This document shows, one piece after another, positions 1-8,463 of a DNA stretch of 64,000 bases. Every line of letters starts with the position of its first letter. Positions within the stretch are counted from its first letter, which is position 1. Source of the DNA: DASZWJ01 sp963813895 (GTDB lineage Bacteria > Pseudomonadota > Gammaproteobacteria > JAURND01); the NCBI GenBank assembly GCA_963813895.1, contig CAWFAS010000001.1, forward strand, positions 744,001-808,000. The letters are read 5' to 3'. The position numbers were made by a program, and so were the translations under genes. The notes beneath the pieces were generated by a model that worked only from the letters and a program-made list of their open reading frames with translations, did not search any database and was not told the DNA's origin.

Positions 1-1
1 A

Positions 2-1432
2 GGGTTGGAAGTATTGCCAGTGTTAAACAAAATTGACCTGCCGCAGGCTGATCCGGACAAAGTAATACAGGAAATTGAAGATATCATTGGTATAGAAGCG
101 CACCATGCCATTCGCATTAGTGCCAAAACTGGCCTGGGAGTCGATGATCTGCTGGAGCAGTTAGTGGGTACCATACCGGCGCCACAAGGTGATGACAAAG
201 CGCCCTTACAAGCACTGATTATAGATTCCTGGTTTGACAGTTACCTGGGCGTAGTCTCTCTGGTGCGAGTGATGCAAGGCATCCTCAAAGCTGGAGAAAA
301 AATGTTGGTAATGTCAACTGGCAGGGGATATTTGGTAGACCAGGTAGGCATTTTCACCCCCAAACGGCAGGATACAGGTATATTAAAAGCGGGCGAGGTC
401 GGCTATGTCATCGCAGGCATCAAGGAAGTCAACGGCGCACCGGTCGGAGATACCTTGACCCATGCGCAACGCCCAGCGCAAGAGCCATTACCCGGCTTTC
501 AGAAAGTCAAACCGCAAGTATTTGCTGGATTGTTCCCCATTAATGCTGAAGATTACGAAGCGTTCCGTGATGCGCTAGCCAAGTTACGACTCAATGATGC
601 CGCTTTATTTTATGAACCGGAAACCTCCGAAGCTTTAGGTTTTGGCTTTCGCTGTGGTTTTTTAGGTATGCTGCATATGGAAATTGTGCAGGAACGCTTA
701 GAGCGTGAATATCAGTTGGATTTAATTACCACCGCTCCCACCGTTGTTTATGAAGTGCTGACGCACAAAGGTGAAATTAACTATATCGATAATCCGTATA
801 AGTTACCGCCAGCAGCGGAAATTGCAGAAATGCGTGAACCTATAGCTCAAGTCAACATACTGGTGCCTCAGGAGTTTCTGGGTAATGTGATTACCTTGTG
901 TGTAGAGCGTCGTGGCGTACAGAAAAATATGCTCTATGCTGGCCGCCAAGTCGCGCTAACCTATGAAGTCCCAATGAGTGAAGTCGTTTTAGATTTTTTC
1001 GATCGGTTAAAATCAGTGAGCCGCGGTTACGCTTCATTGGATTACTCCTTTAAGTTTTTCCAGGCAGCCCCGCTGGTCAAGCTGGATATTTTAATTAATG
1101 GCGATAAAGTGGATGCGTTGGCCAATATTGTGCATCGGGATAAAGCGCAGCATCGGGGGCGCGCGCTGGTAGAAAAAATGCAAGAGATTATTCCGCGACA
1201 AATGTTTGATGTGGCCATTCAGGCGGCCATTGGCTCACAGATTATCGCCAGGCAAAGCGTGAAAGCCTTACGGAAAAATGTGACGGCGAAATGCTATGGG
1301 GGAGATATCACTCGCAAACGTAAATTATTGGAAAAACAAAAAGCGGGTAAAAAGCGCATGAAGCAAGTAGGTAGAGTGGAAATTCCACAAGAAGCATTTT
1401 TGGCTGTGTTGAAAGTAGATCAGAAAAACTAA
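2..1432 (+). CDS. lepA: Elongation factor 4 (LepA), 5'-truncated by window edge
   Basis: Ribosome-associated GTPase LepA/EF4, which remodels ribosomes during translation and initiation. The reading frame is already open at base 2. The visible 476 residues begin just before the G4 motif NKIDLP, so the P-loop and switch regions (roughly 120 residues of the ~600-residue family length) lie outside the window. SAKTG (G5), the domain II segment LQALIIDSWFD, the GFGFRCGFLGMLHMEI block and the LepA-specific C-terminal tail (KCYGGD, then KKRMKQVG and PQEAFLA) are all present and closely match E. coli LepA. It is followed by lepB after 73 bases, the usual lepA-lepB arrangement. The internal TTG at position 5 is not the start. 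Confidence 0.97.
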   Translation, partial: GLEVLPVLNKIDLPQADPDKVIQEIEDIIGIEAHHAIRISAKTGLGVDDLLEQLVGTIPAPQGDDKAPLQALIIDSWFDSYLGVVSLVRVMQGILKAGEKMLVMSTGRGYLVDQVGIFTPKRQDTGILKAGEVGYVIAGIKEVNGAPVGDTLTHAQRPAQEPLPGFQKVKPQVFAGLFPINAEDYEAFRDALAKLRLNDAALFYEPETSEALGFGFRCGFLGMLHMEIVQERLEREYQLDLITTAPTVVYEVLTHKGEINYIDNPYKLPPAAEIAEMREPIAQVNILVPQEFLGNVITLCVERRGVQKNMLYAGRQVALTYEVPMSEVVLDFFDRLKSVSRGYASLDYSFKFFQAAPLVKLDILINGDKVDALANIVHRDKAQHRGRALVEKMQEIIPRQMFDVAIQAAIGSQIIARQSVKALRKNVTAKCYGGDITRKRKLLEKQKAGKKRMKQVGRVEIPQEAFLAVLKVDQKN

Positions 1433-1505
1433 AATCAGCAGAATTTTGCAACATAGCCGTAACAGTTAAAAGAACACTCGCGAACTCCCTAGTTCACATT
1501 AATTA

Positions 1506-2480
1506 ATGGATATACTAATGATTATTACCAAACAATACTTACTCATAATTATTCTGGCTATTATTATTATGCTATTCACCTGGTTCATAGACTCGCCCTG
1601 GCTTACGCAACGTTACCCGCCAAAACATTTTAAGAGTTTGAGTACGGCCGGATCCATTTTGCTGGTGCTGTTGATAATTTGGTTATGTGTAATGAATTTC
1701 CCTGCCACGCTAACCGCATTGGTAGCAGGTTGTGGTTTAATTGCATTGATAGATATACTGTTTTTTCGTCGCAAACGACTGAAAGCCGGTTATAAAGAGT
1801 CCGTGATTGTCGAAAATGCCCGTTCATTTTTTTGGGTTTTATTGCTGGTATGGGTCATTCGTTCATTTATCATTCAACCGTACCGCGTGCCCAGTGGGTC
1901 GTTACAACCCACGGTTGAGCCGGGCGATTTCCTGGTGGTGAATCAATTTGCTTATGGGTTGCATTTCCCGGTGACCAATGACAAGCTGGTTTCAATCGGT
2001 GAACCCAAACGTGGCGATATCGTATTATTTTATGCGCCCCCCAACCCTTCCATCGTGTTTGTGAAACGCTTAGTGGGCCTGCCTGGCGATCATGTGAAAT
2101 ATCAGGATAAGGTGTTGTACATCAATGGCAAGGAAATGGCACAGCAGGATATGGGTAATACTGTGGATGATGAACCCCCTCTTGGCGGCAATCCTGAAGA
2201 GCATATCCCGGTGAGTCTAAAAAAAGAAAACCTTGATGGAGTAGTACATTCTATCTACGTCATGCCACCCGACACTGGACTCACTGCAAATGTAGATGTG
2301 ATAGTGCCACCCGGTAATTATTTTATGATGGGCGATAACCGTGATAACAGTGATGATAGCCGCACCTGGGGCACTGTGCCGGAGAAAAATTTAATTGGTA
2401 AGGCCTTTAGGATCTGGATGAGCTGGGACTCTCTTAACCACCGTGTCAGGTGGAACAGAATAGGGATGGCAGTTAGGTAG
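1506..2480 (+). CDS. lepB: Signal peptidase I (LepB)
   Basis: Inner-membrane leader peptidase that removes Sec and Tat signal peptides with a Ser/Lys dyad. The 324-residue product has hydrophobic segments at about residues 9-26, 46-63, 66-86 and 107-122. The catalytic box reads VPSGSLQPT (nucleophile Ser132), the general-base box VKRLVGLPGD (Lys187), and the C-terminal box GDNRDNSDDSR is intact. The residue after the catalytic Ser is Leu where most family members have Met. A second in-frame ATG lies at 1518; no clear Shine-Dalgarno separates the two starts. It precedes rnc by 12 bases in the conserved lepA-lepB-rnc-era-recO series. Confidence 0.96.
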   Translation: MDILMIITKQYLLIIILAIIIMLFTWFIDSPWLTQRYPPKHFKSLSTAGSILLVLLIIWLCVMNFPATLTALVAGCGLIALIDILFFRRKRLKAGYKESVIVENARSFFWVLLLVWVIRSFIIQPYRVPSGSLQPTVEPGDFLVVNQFAYGLHFPVTNDKLVSIGEPKRGDIVLFYAPPNPSIVFVKRLVGLPGDHVKYQDKVLYINGKEMAQQDMGNTVDDEPPLGGNPEEHIPVSLKKENLDGVVHSIYVMPPDTGLTANVDVIVPPGNYFMMGDNRDNSDDSRTWGTVPEKNLIGKAFRIWMSWDSLNHRVRWNRIGMAVR

Positions 2481-2492
2481 GAGAGATAGGGT

Positions 2493-3173
2493 ATGAAAAC
2501 ATCGTTAGATAAATTAGGTGAAACTTTAGGTTATAAATTTCACGATATTTCATTGTTGGAAACGGCGCTGACGCATCGTAGTTGCGGCCATAACAATAAT
2601 GAACGCCTGGAGTTCCTTGGCGATGCTCTATTAAATTTTTATGTCGCTGATAATCTGTTCCAACAATACCCCGACATGACTGAGGGTGGATTGAGCCGTA
2701 TGCGGGCTAATTTAGTTAATGGTGATGCTTTGGCGGTGCTGGCTAAGGAGTTTATGATTAGCAATTATTTGCGTCTCGGAGCGGGCGAGCTTAAAAGTGG
2801 TGGGATACAGCGCAAATCCATCTTGTCCAATGCGATGGAGGCAATTATTGGTGCCATTTATCTGGATGGGGGCAACGATGTTTGTCGGCAGCGCATATTA
2901 AGCTGGCTTTCCGACAAAATTGACGCGATTACCACCGATGGGGTGCAGAAAGATCCGAAAACTTTATTACAGGAATATCTGCAAGCTAGAAAGATGGCCT
3001 TACCCCACTATCAGGTTTTGGCGGTGGATGGTAAAGAGCATAGCCAGGTTTTTAAAGTAGACTGTCGGGTACCTGGGGTGCCGCACGTAGCCATTGGTTT
3101 AGGTAGCAGTCGTCGTCGTGCTGAGCAGGATGCAGCACAGAAATTTTTAATTTCATTTAGTGTGATGGTATGA
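2493..3173 (+). CDS. rnc: Ribonuclease III
   Basis: Double-strand-specific endoribonuclease for rRNA and mRNA processing. The 226-residue protein carries the signature ERLEFLGDALL (residues 37-47, with metal-binding Glu40 and Asp44) and the second acidic cluster around Asn113-Glu116 (NAMEAIIGAIYLDGG). A double-stranded-RNA-binding domain fills residues ~155-222 and ends in the typical GSSRRRAEQDAA helix. The ATG follows GGAGAG at good spacing. The stop codon overlaps the era start (ATGA), which indicates translational coupling. Confidence 0.97.
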   Translation: MKTSLDKLGETLGYKFHDISLLETALTHRSCGHNNNERLEFLGDALLNFYVADNLFQQYPDMTEGGLSRMRANLVNGDALAVLAKEFMISNYLRLGAGELKSGGIQRKSILSNAMEAIIGAIYLDGGNDVCRQRILSWLSDKIDAITTDGVQKDPKTLLQEYLQARKMALPHYQVLAVDGKEHSQVFKVDCRVPGVPHVAIGLGSSRRRAEQDAAQKFLISFSVMV

Positions 3174-4063
3174 CTAAAAAATTTCAATGCGGTTATGTAA
3201 CAATCTTGGGGCGACCCAATGTGGGCAAGTCTACCTTATTAAATAATCTAGTAGGGCAGAAAATCAGCATCACATCGCGCAAACCCCAAACTACCCGCCA
3301 CCGCATTCTCGGGATCAAAACCCTGGATGCAGCGCAATTACTTTACATTGATACTCCGGGTATTCATAAACAGGCACACCATGCTTTGAATCGCTATATG
3401 AACCGGGTCGCCAGTGGTGCGATCGCTGATGTAGATGTGATTTTATTCATGGTAGATGGTTTAAATTGGTTTGAAGACGATGATCTGGTGCTACAGAAGA
3501 TTAAAACGGAGTCGATACCGGTCATTTTAGTGGTGAATAAAATAGATAAAATTCCTGACAAATCAGCCCTTTTGCCCTATCTGCAACAGCTAAATGAAAA
3601 AAGAGAATTTGCCGCAGTAGTACCGATATCTGCTAAAAGGAAAGCTGATGTAACCGCTTTAGAACAGCTTATTATAAAGCATCTACCAGAAAATGACCCT
3701 CTGTTCCCGGAAGATCAGGTGACAGACCGCAGTGAGCGCTTTTTGGCCGCTGAGATTATCCGTGAAAAACTAATGCGCCATTTAGGTAAGGAATTGCCCT
3801 ACGCATTAACGGTGGAAATCGAACAATATAAAACAGTTAAAGACTTGTTGCGTATTGCAGCGGTAATTTATGTAGAGAAGCAATCGCAGAAACGCATTGT
3901 CATCGGTGAGGATGGCGATCTCCTAAAAGCAGTAGGCACTGAGGCACGCCTCGATATGCAGCAATGGTTGGCTGATAAAATTTTTTTACAGTTGTGGGTG
4001 AAGGTGAAGAAAGGATGGTCAGACGATGAACGTAGCTTGCAAAGTTTGGGGTATGGTTTGTAG
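3170..4063 (+). CDS. era: GTPase Era
   Basis: Essential GTPase that binds the 3' end of 16S rRNA during 30S assembly. The GTPase domain shows GRPNVGKS (P-loop, residues 14-21), the TTRH switch I region, DTPG (61-64), NKID (123-126) and SAK (154-156). The C-terminal KH domain includes KRIVIGEDGD and the conserved ending ELWVKVK-like LQLWVKVKKGW followed by SLGY. The length of 297 residues is normal. It overlaps rnc by 4 bases. A repeat fragment lies between era and recO. Confidence 0.97.
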   Translation: MTKKFQCGYVTILGRPNVGKSTLLNNLVGQKISITSRKPQTTRHRILGIKTLDAAQLLYIDTPGIHKQAHHALNRYMNRVASGAIADVDVILFMVDGLNWFEDDDLVLQKIKTESIPVILVVNKIDKIPDKSALLPYLQQLNEKREFAAVVPISAKRKADVTALEQLIIKHLPENDPLFPEDQVTDRSERFLAAEIIREKLMRHLGKELPYALTVEIEQYKTVKDLLRIAAVIYVEKQSQKRIVIGEDGDLLKAVGTEARLDMQQWLADKIFLQLWVKVKKGWSDDERSLQSLGYGL

Positions 4064-4090
4064 GGGAAAGAGGTTGGGTATTGGTGTTAA

Positions 4091-4143
4091 GCAACCCCTC
4101 TTTGCGGGGGCTTTTAGGAAGAGAATTATTCAACAATGCCCCC
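4091..4143. repeat. Fragment of the TTGTTGAATAATT-type miniature element
   Basis: Between era and recO is a short hairpin-forming segment (CCCCTC...GCGGGG) followed by one complete inverted-repeat end of the family seen at 9871-10044: the bottom strand reads GGGGCATTGTTGAATAATTC. It lies just upstream of recO and has created an open extension in front of the true recO start. Confidence 0.6.
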
Positions 4144-4173
4144 TGGGCGCTTCTATTGGCACAGGTACATACA

Positions 4174-4860
4174 ATGAGAGTCACTCTACAACCCGCTTTT
4201 ATTCTCCATAGCCGCCCATTAAACGAAACCAGCTTTCTACTAGAAGTATTCACTCTGCACCATGGCCGCGTTAATTTAATCGTGCGTGGCGGACGTAGCC
4301 GTTTTCGTGGATTATTGCGACCTTTTGTCCCCTTGTTAATCAGCTGGTCCGGTAAAACTGAATTGATGAACTTGGGTACAGTCGAGCACGGCGGCCTGCC
4401 ATCAACCTTGTTAGGGCCGGCCCTATTGAGTGGTATATACCTCAATGAGCTATTAGTGCGCTTGTTACCTCGTTTTGATCCGCACCCGCAATTGTTTGCG
4501 CATTATCAGCAAACATTACAATGCTTACAACTGCCTGGTTCTCCAGAACATAGTCTGCGCTTATTTGAAAAGAACTTGCTGATGGAGTTAGGTTACGGTT
4601 TATCGCTTGATCAGGAAGCAACCGGCGCCGCTATTATGGCAGAGCAATATTATGTATTTACTACCAGCGTTGGTTTCTCCAGTAACCCATTGCCCCATTC
4701 GAAGATATCTACATTTAGTGGCAGTAGCCTGCTAGCTTTTCATAATGAAAAATTAGACTCTGCAAAGGATCTGCAAGCAGCCAAGCGGTTAACCCGATTG
4801 GCTATTGGCGCACTATTAGGCAACAAGCCGCTAAAAAGCCGAGAATTATTCATCAGTTAA
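4174..4860 (+). CDS. recO: DNA repair protein RecO
   Basis: Recombination mediator that works with RecF and RecR to load RecA on SSB-coated gaps. The start was set at the ATG at 4174 because RecO proteins begin with a short lead-in to an ...AFVLHSRP... strand, here QPAFILHSRPLNETS. The frame is open further upstream only because it runs through a repeat fragment. The OB-fold N-terminus (GRVNLIVRGGRSRFRG) and the helical C-terminal domain with FEKNLLMELGYGLSLD are recognisable. No zinc-finger cysteines are seen, as in other gammaproteobacterial RecO. Its stop overlaps the stop of the convergent lpxH by 4 bases. Confidence 0.9.
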   Translation: MRVTLQPAFILHSRPLNETSFLLEVFTLHHGRVNLIVRGGRSRFRGLLRPFVPLLISWSGKTELMNLGTVEHGGLPSTLLGPALLSGIYLNELLVRLLPRFDPHPQLFAHYQQTLQCLQLPGSPEHSLRLFEKNLLMELGYGLSLDQEATGAAIMAEQYYVFTTSVGFSSNPLPHSKISTFSGSSLLAFHNEKLDSAKDLQAAKRLTRLAIGALLGNKPLKSRELFIS

Positions 4861-5585
4861 AATTTAATAGTCTGTAATTCATATTGTCCATCAGCATAAT
4901 ATATCAGCGTGCTACCCTGCTGATGCCAATCACCCAGTACGATACGCTGCGCTGCTACCCCTTCACTATTCAAGTGATGGATATTGGGTTGATGGGTATG
5001 TCCATGTATAAGTTGTTTTGCTTGTTCATTGCCTAGTATGCTTATCACTGCTTCGTGCGCCACGTCCATCATACTTGGGGCAGAACGGCTAGTATGCCGC
5101 TTGCTCATGCTGCGTATGATATAAGCAATGAAGCGCCGTAATTTAAGCGGAAGTTGAAGGAATATTCGCTGATAGCGTGGGTTTAAGGAATAATGACGAA
5201 ATTTTTGATGTTTAATGTCCTGAGTACACAACCTATCACCATGGGTAAGTACTATGGGAGTACCGTAGAGCGAGATTTTGTGAGGATCGGGTAGCAGTTT
5301 GCAGCCAGTGTTTCGGCAAAATTCTTGGCCAATCAAAAAATCACGATTACCAGGCAAAAAATAGACTGGAACTTTTGTGGCTACTAACTCTTTAATAGCT
5401 GCCAGCACTGATTGGTTAAATGGCGACAGATCGTCATCGCCGATCCAAACTTCAAATAGATCTCCTAATATATACAATGCGTCGGCGTGAAGTGCTTGAT
5501 TTTTCAATAGATTAAAAAAACATTGTGTTATGTCAGGGCGGTCAGCTTCAAGATGAAGATCAGAAATAAATAGTGTATAGTTCAC
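4857..5585 (-). CDS. lpxH: UDP-2,3-diacylglucosamine diphosphatase LpxH
   Basis: Peripheral-membrane calcineurin-like phosphoesterase of lipid A synthesis; it cleaves UDP-2,3-diacylglucosamine to lipid X and UMP. The 242-residue protein carries the full metallophosphoesterase set: SDLHLE (residues 8-13), GDLFEVWIGDDD, GNRDF, THGD and HGHTHQP. The start is GTG at 5585 with no strong ribosome binding site; the frame begins directly with the first strand (NYTLFISDLHL), so it cannot start much later. It is convergent with recO, and a large palindrome lies upstream of it. Confidence 0.94.
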   Translation of the reverse strand: MNYTLFISDLHLEADRPDITQCFFNLLKNQALHADALYILGDLFEVWIGDDDLSPFNQSVLAAIKELVATKVPVYFLPGNRDFLIGQEFCRNTGCKLLPDPHKISLYGTPIVLTHGDRLCTQDIKHQKFRHYSLNPRYQRIFLQLPLKLRRFIAYIIRSMSKRHTSRSAPSMMDVAHEAVISILGNEQAKQLIHGHTHQPNIHHLNSEGVAAQRIVLGDWHQQGSTLIYYADGQYELQTIKF

Positions 5586-5625
5586 GCGCAGGGCCTGGGA
5601 GTGAGGAGTCAGAACCTTAGAAACT

Positions 5626-5760
5626 GCCCCCCCATTACGTCGTCCCGCGGCTTGTCCGCGGGATCCAGGGGCTTGGCAAATGATTTCCTTGCGCTCTCAG
5701 CAGGTTTTAGGCTCTCTCTGGATCCCGCGGACAAGCCGCGGGACGACGTAACGGGGGGCT
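5626..5760. repeat. Palindromic element, GTCGTCCCGCGG family, copy 1
   Basis: Inverted repeat with ~42-bp arms at 5626-5668 and 5719-5760 (core GTCGTCCCGCGGCTTGTCCG and its complement) around a ~50-base centre. The same arms and a very similar centre recur at 51321-51450, and the core alone at 17528-17560. There is no coding potential. It lies in the lpxH-gltX intergenic region; the rest of that region (5761-5888) shows nothing definite. Confidence 0.85.
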
Positions 5761-5888
5761 GTGACGACAGGCCCTAGCTAAAGGTATTAAATAGTTATGC
5801 AGCAGTATTATAAGAGCCTTTCTGCCTAACTGTCACCCAGGGCGTATGGCAAGCAACAAAAATAATATAGTCTTTGGATCGACCCCGA

Positions 5889-7304
5889 ATGAATCAAGCC
5901 TCTTTAAAAACCCGTTTTTGTCCTAGTCCTACTGGTTTACTCCATCTGGGGAATATCAGAACAGCACTATTTAATGCATTATTAGCCAAAGGGCAGCATG
6001 GGACTTTTTTACTGCGAATTGAAGATACTGACAAAGCTCGTTCTGACGCCCAATATGCTGCCGCCTTACAGACAGATATGGGCTGGTTGGGGTTGGATTG
6101 GGATGAGGGGCCTGGCCGTGAAGGGACGGCGGGGCCGTATTGGCAATCCCAGCGCCAATTTATTTATGACAAATTTTATCAGCAACTGGAGCAACAAGGG
6201 AATGCCTATCCTTGTTTTTGCACTGAACAACAGCTGGCCCTAGCGCGTAAACTGCAACGTTCGGCAGGGAAACCACCACGCTACCCGGGAACTTGCCGAG
6301 GCTTGACCGCAGAAATGATTGCAGAAAAGTTAGCTCAAGGTCTGCAGCCTACATTGCGTTTCCGCGTACCTTTGGATGAACAAACCACATTTTATGATTT
6401 GGTCCGTGGTGAGCAGCGGTTTAATAACAATGATATCGGAGATTTTATAATCCGGCGAGCGGATGGTACTCCCCCCTTCATGTACTGCAATGCAATCGAT
6501 GACGCACTGATGGGTGTGACTCACGCCCTGCGGGGTGAGGATCATCTAACTAATACTCCAAGACAAATCATGATCCTGCAGACGCTGGCATTGCCAGTGC
6601 CGCAATACGGTCATATTTCCCTGATCATTGGTGCTGATGGAACGCCTTTATCAAAACGTCATGGCAGCCGTAGTGTCGATGCCTTGCGCGAACAAGGTTA
6701 TTTGCCGATAGCCATTAATAATTATCTGGCACGTTTGGGCCATTATTATGCTGCTGAGCAGTTAATGGATCTGCAGGGGTTGGCTGAGCGATTTTCATTA
6801 GAATCGTTGGGTTCTGCCCCAGCGCGATTTGACGCCAATCAGTTATTGTACTGGCAGCGGGAAGCTGTGTTGCAGCTAGATACTCAGGCATTCTGGGAAT
6901 GGGTAGGTGAGCCGGTGCATCAATGGGTGCCAGAAGAATTTAAAGAGCTTTTTATTATCAGCGTGCGCCCCAATGTAACCTTTCCCGCCGATTGTGCCCA
7001 TTGGGCGAAGGTGTTGTTTACCGAAGACTGGTCATATGGCGAGGAACAGAAGGCAATCCTGCATGAGGCTGGAATAAAATATTTTGCCATTGTGGCTAAT
7101 GTTTTGCAGCAACCAGTGGCCGATCTAAATGCTATTACCACAGCCCTGAAAACCGAGTTGCAGGTTAAAGGCAAACTTTTATATCAGCCGCTACGGGTGG
7201 CGCTAACAGGCGAGTTACATGGCCCAGAATTGCTAAATATATTTGAAATACTGGGTTTGGATCGGTTGCGGCAACGCATAGACAAGGCAACGGAGGCATT
7301 GTAA
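5889..7304 (+). CDS. gltX: Glutamate-tRNA ligase
   Basis: Class I aminoacyl-tRNA synthetase that charges tRNA-Glu. The start was set at the ATG at 5889 because the family begins a few residues before TRFCPSPTG; the open frame extends five codons upstream. The 471-residue product has the HIGH-type motif HLGN (19-22), the zinc-type triad Cys109, Cys111 and Cys136 (CFC...C), and the KMSKS-type motif LSKRH (255-259). The C-terminal anticodon-binding domain is normal in size. The gene stands alone between two palindromes. Confidence 0.95.
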   Translation: MNQASLKTRFCPSPTGLLHLGNIRTALFNALLAKGQHGTFLLRIEDTDKARSDAQYAAALQTDMGWLGLDWDEGPGREGTAGPYWQSQRQFIYDKFYQQLEQQGNAYPCFCTEQQLALARKLQRSAGKPPRYPGTCRGLTAEMIAEKLAQGLQPTLRFRVPLDEQTTFYDLVRGEQRFNNNDIGDFIIRRADGTPPFMYCNAIDDALMGVTHALRGEDHLTNTPRQIMILQTLALPVPQYGHISLIIGADGTPLSKRHGSRSVDALREQGYLPIAINNYLARLGHYYAAEQLMDLQGLAERFSLESLGSAPARFDANQLLYWQREAVLQLDTQAFWEWVGEPVHQWVPEEFKELFIISVRPNVTFPADCAHWAKVLFTEDWSYGEEQKAILHEAGIKYFAIVANVLQQPVADLNAITTALKTELQVKGKLLYQPLRVALTGELHGPELLNIFEILGLDRLRQRIDKATEAL

Positions 7305-7325
7305 TCTCCTAGTGGCTGTCATCCT

Positions 7326-7428
7326 GTGTGATGGGGTCAAGTCTTGGCATTTGACATTGGCAATGAATTGGTTTGATTTTCCAAATGACCCTGCCAATGT
7401 CAAATGCCAAGACTTGACCCCATCACAC
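7326..7428. repeat. Perfect 37-bp inverted repeat at a convergent gene end
   Basis: Arms 7326-7362 and 7392-7428 (GTGTGATGGGGTCAAGTCTT... and its exact complement) enclose a 29-base loop. The right arm covers the stop codon of the convergent GNAT gene, whose last codons are inside the repeat. The structure could end transcription from both sides. The GGGGTCAAGTCTTG motif resembles ends of repeats tied to REP-associated transposases; that link is recollection, not demonstrated here. Confidence 0.8.
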
Positions 7429-8304
7429 CTTCATCCTATCCACAGCCACCCGCCAAAAATCAAATCCAGCCACCGTTTCAAACCCGCACTGTTGATAAAG
7501 TCGTAAAGCACCCAGGTTGTGGCATTCCACATCCAACGTAATCACTCGCATGCCACGTTGACGTAATAAATCCATTGTTTGCAGAATCATTGCTGAGGCG
7601 AGATTTTTGCCGCGATGTTCTGGAACTATGCAAAGATCATGGATAAAAGCAACCCTGTTTTCGTCATATCGCACATGTATTTTGCCAACGTTTTCAAATT
7701 CTGGAGTAGAAACCAGCCACGCCAGGCGATTTTTTTCCTCAGCATTTTCGGTAAAACGTTGCAACGTTTCAGAAAATGAGGAATTAAAGCTCACGGCTCC
7801 CATTCTAGCGAGGGTGATTAAATCTTGTGCATGTGCTTCGCGCATTATAATGGGGGGAAGTTCTTTGGGCACGGGTTCACGAGTAGCCGTCATTTCTACC
7901 TGAGAAAAGTCGTATTGCCCGCCCCTAGTTTTTAGATAGTCATCATTTAAGGGTGATTGTTGTGGGCGAATCCATACACAGTAGGAAAGGTGACGCTGTT
8001 TTAGTTCTAATACCGCTTCGGCCAATAATTTTTTGAAGATATTTTGGTGGCGAAACTTGGGATGTACTACCGCACTCATTTCTGCTTCGTCATTTTCGAA
8101 GGTATATAAGGCTAGATAACCCACCAGGTTCCCGTCTAAATAATAGAAAAAATCGTTGAACTCCATAGTCAAACGGTTTTCAATAATGTGCCAGTAAATT
8201 TTTATTTTGAAGCCATCATGATCGGCACTGCGATCAGCTAGATTTGAGATATTGCGGAAGTCGGATTTATGTAGGCGGGATACTTTGGTCAGTTGTTTTA
8301 TCAT
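7423..8304 (-). CDS. GNAT-family N-acetyltransferase
   Basis: Acetyl-CoA-dependent acetyltransferase of unknown substrate. Two GNAT-like segments are visible. The N-terminal one contains LVGYLALYTFENDEAEMSAV followed by HPKFRHQNIFKKLL. The C-terminal one contains AFIHDLCIVPEHRGKNLASA, the acetyl-CoA loop, then LDVECHNLGALRLYQQCGFE. This looks like a tandem GNAT protein in which the C-terminal copy keeps the better binding loop. I chose the ATG at 8304; a GTG at 8325 in the same frame would add seven residues. The gene ends inside the palindrome it shares with the gltX terminator region. Confidence 0.8.
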   Translation of the reverse strand: MIKQLTKVSRLHKSDFRNISNLADRSADHDGFKIKIYWHIIENRLTMEFNDFFYYLDGNLVGYLALYTFENDEAEMSAVVHPKFRHQNIFKKLLAEAVLELKQRHLSYCVWIRPQQSPLNDDYLKTRGGQYDFSQVEMTATREPVPKELPPIIMREAHAQDLITLARMGAVSFNSSFSETLQRFTENAEEKNRLAWLVSTPEFENVGKIHVRYDENRVAFIHDLCIVPEHRGKNLASAMILQTMDLLRQRGMRVITLDVECHNLGALRLYQQCGFETVAGFDFWRVAVDRMKV

Positions 8305-8463
8305 GTTAAATAATCTAAAAATCACCTATGGAATATGTATATTATACCACATCTTTCTGGCAATATTACTTTCTAGATTTCAAGAGTTTTATGGAAAAAT
8401 GCCCTTATTTAAGGGGGCTCTGCATTGAATCTTTTCCTCCAGTCACGCAGAATGAGGTAGCTA

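Noticed and set aside
4081..4173. N-terminal extension of RecO
   Set aside because: The extra 31 codons read through a repeat fragment and have no RecO-like sequence; the ATG at 4174 fits the family start.
3900..4445. 181-codon minus-strand frame across the era-recO junction
   Set aside because: It lies antisense to two well-identified genes and its product is rich in low-complexity basic and Pro residues.
7312..7506. 64-codon plus-strand frame after gltX
   Set aside because: Both halves are arms of the perfect palindrome plus antisense of the GNAT gene.
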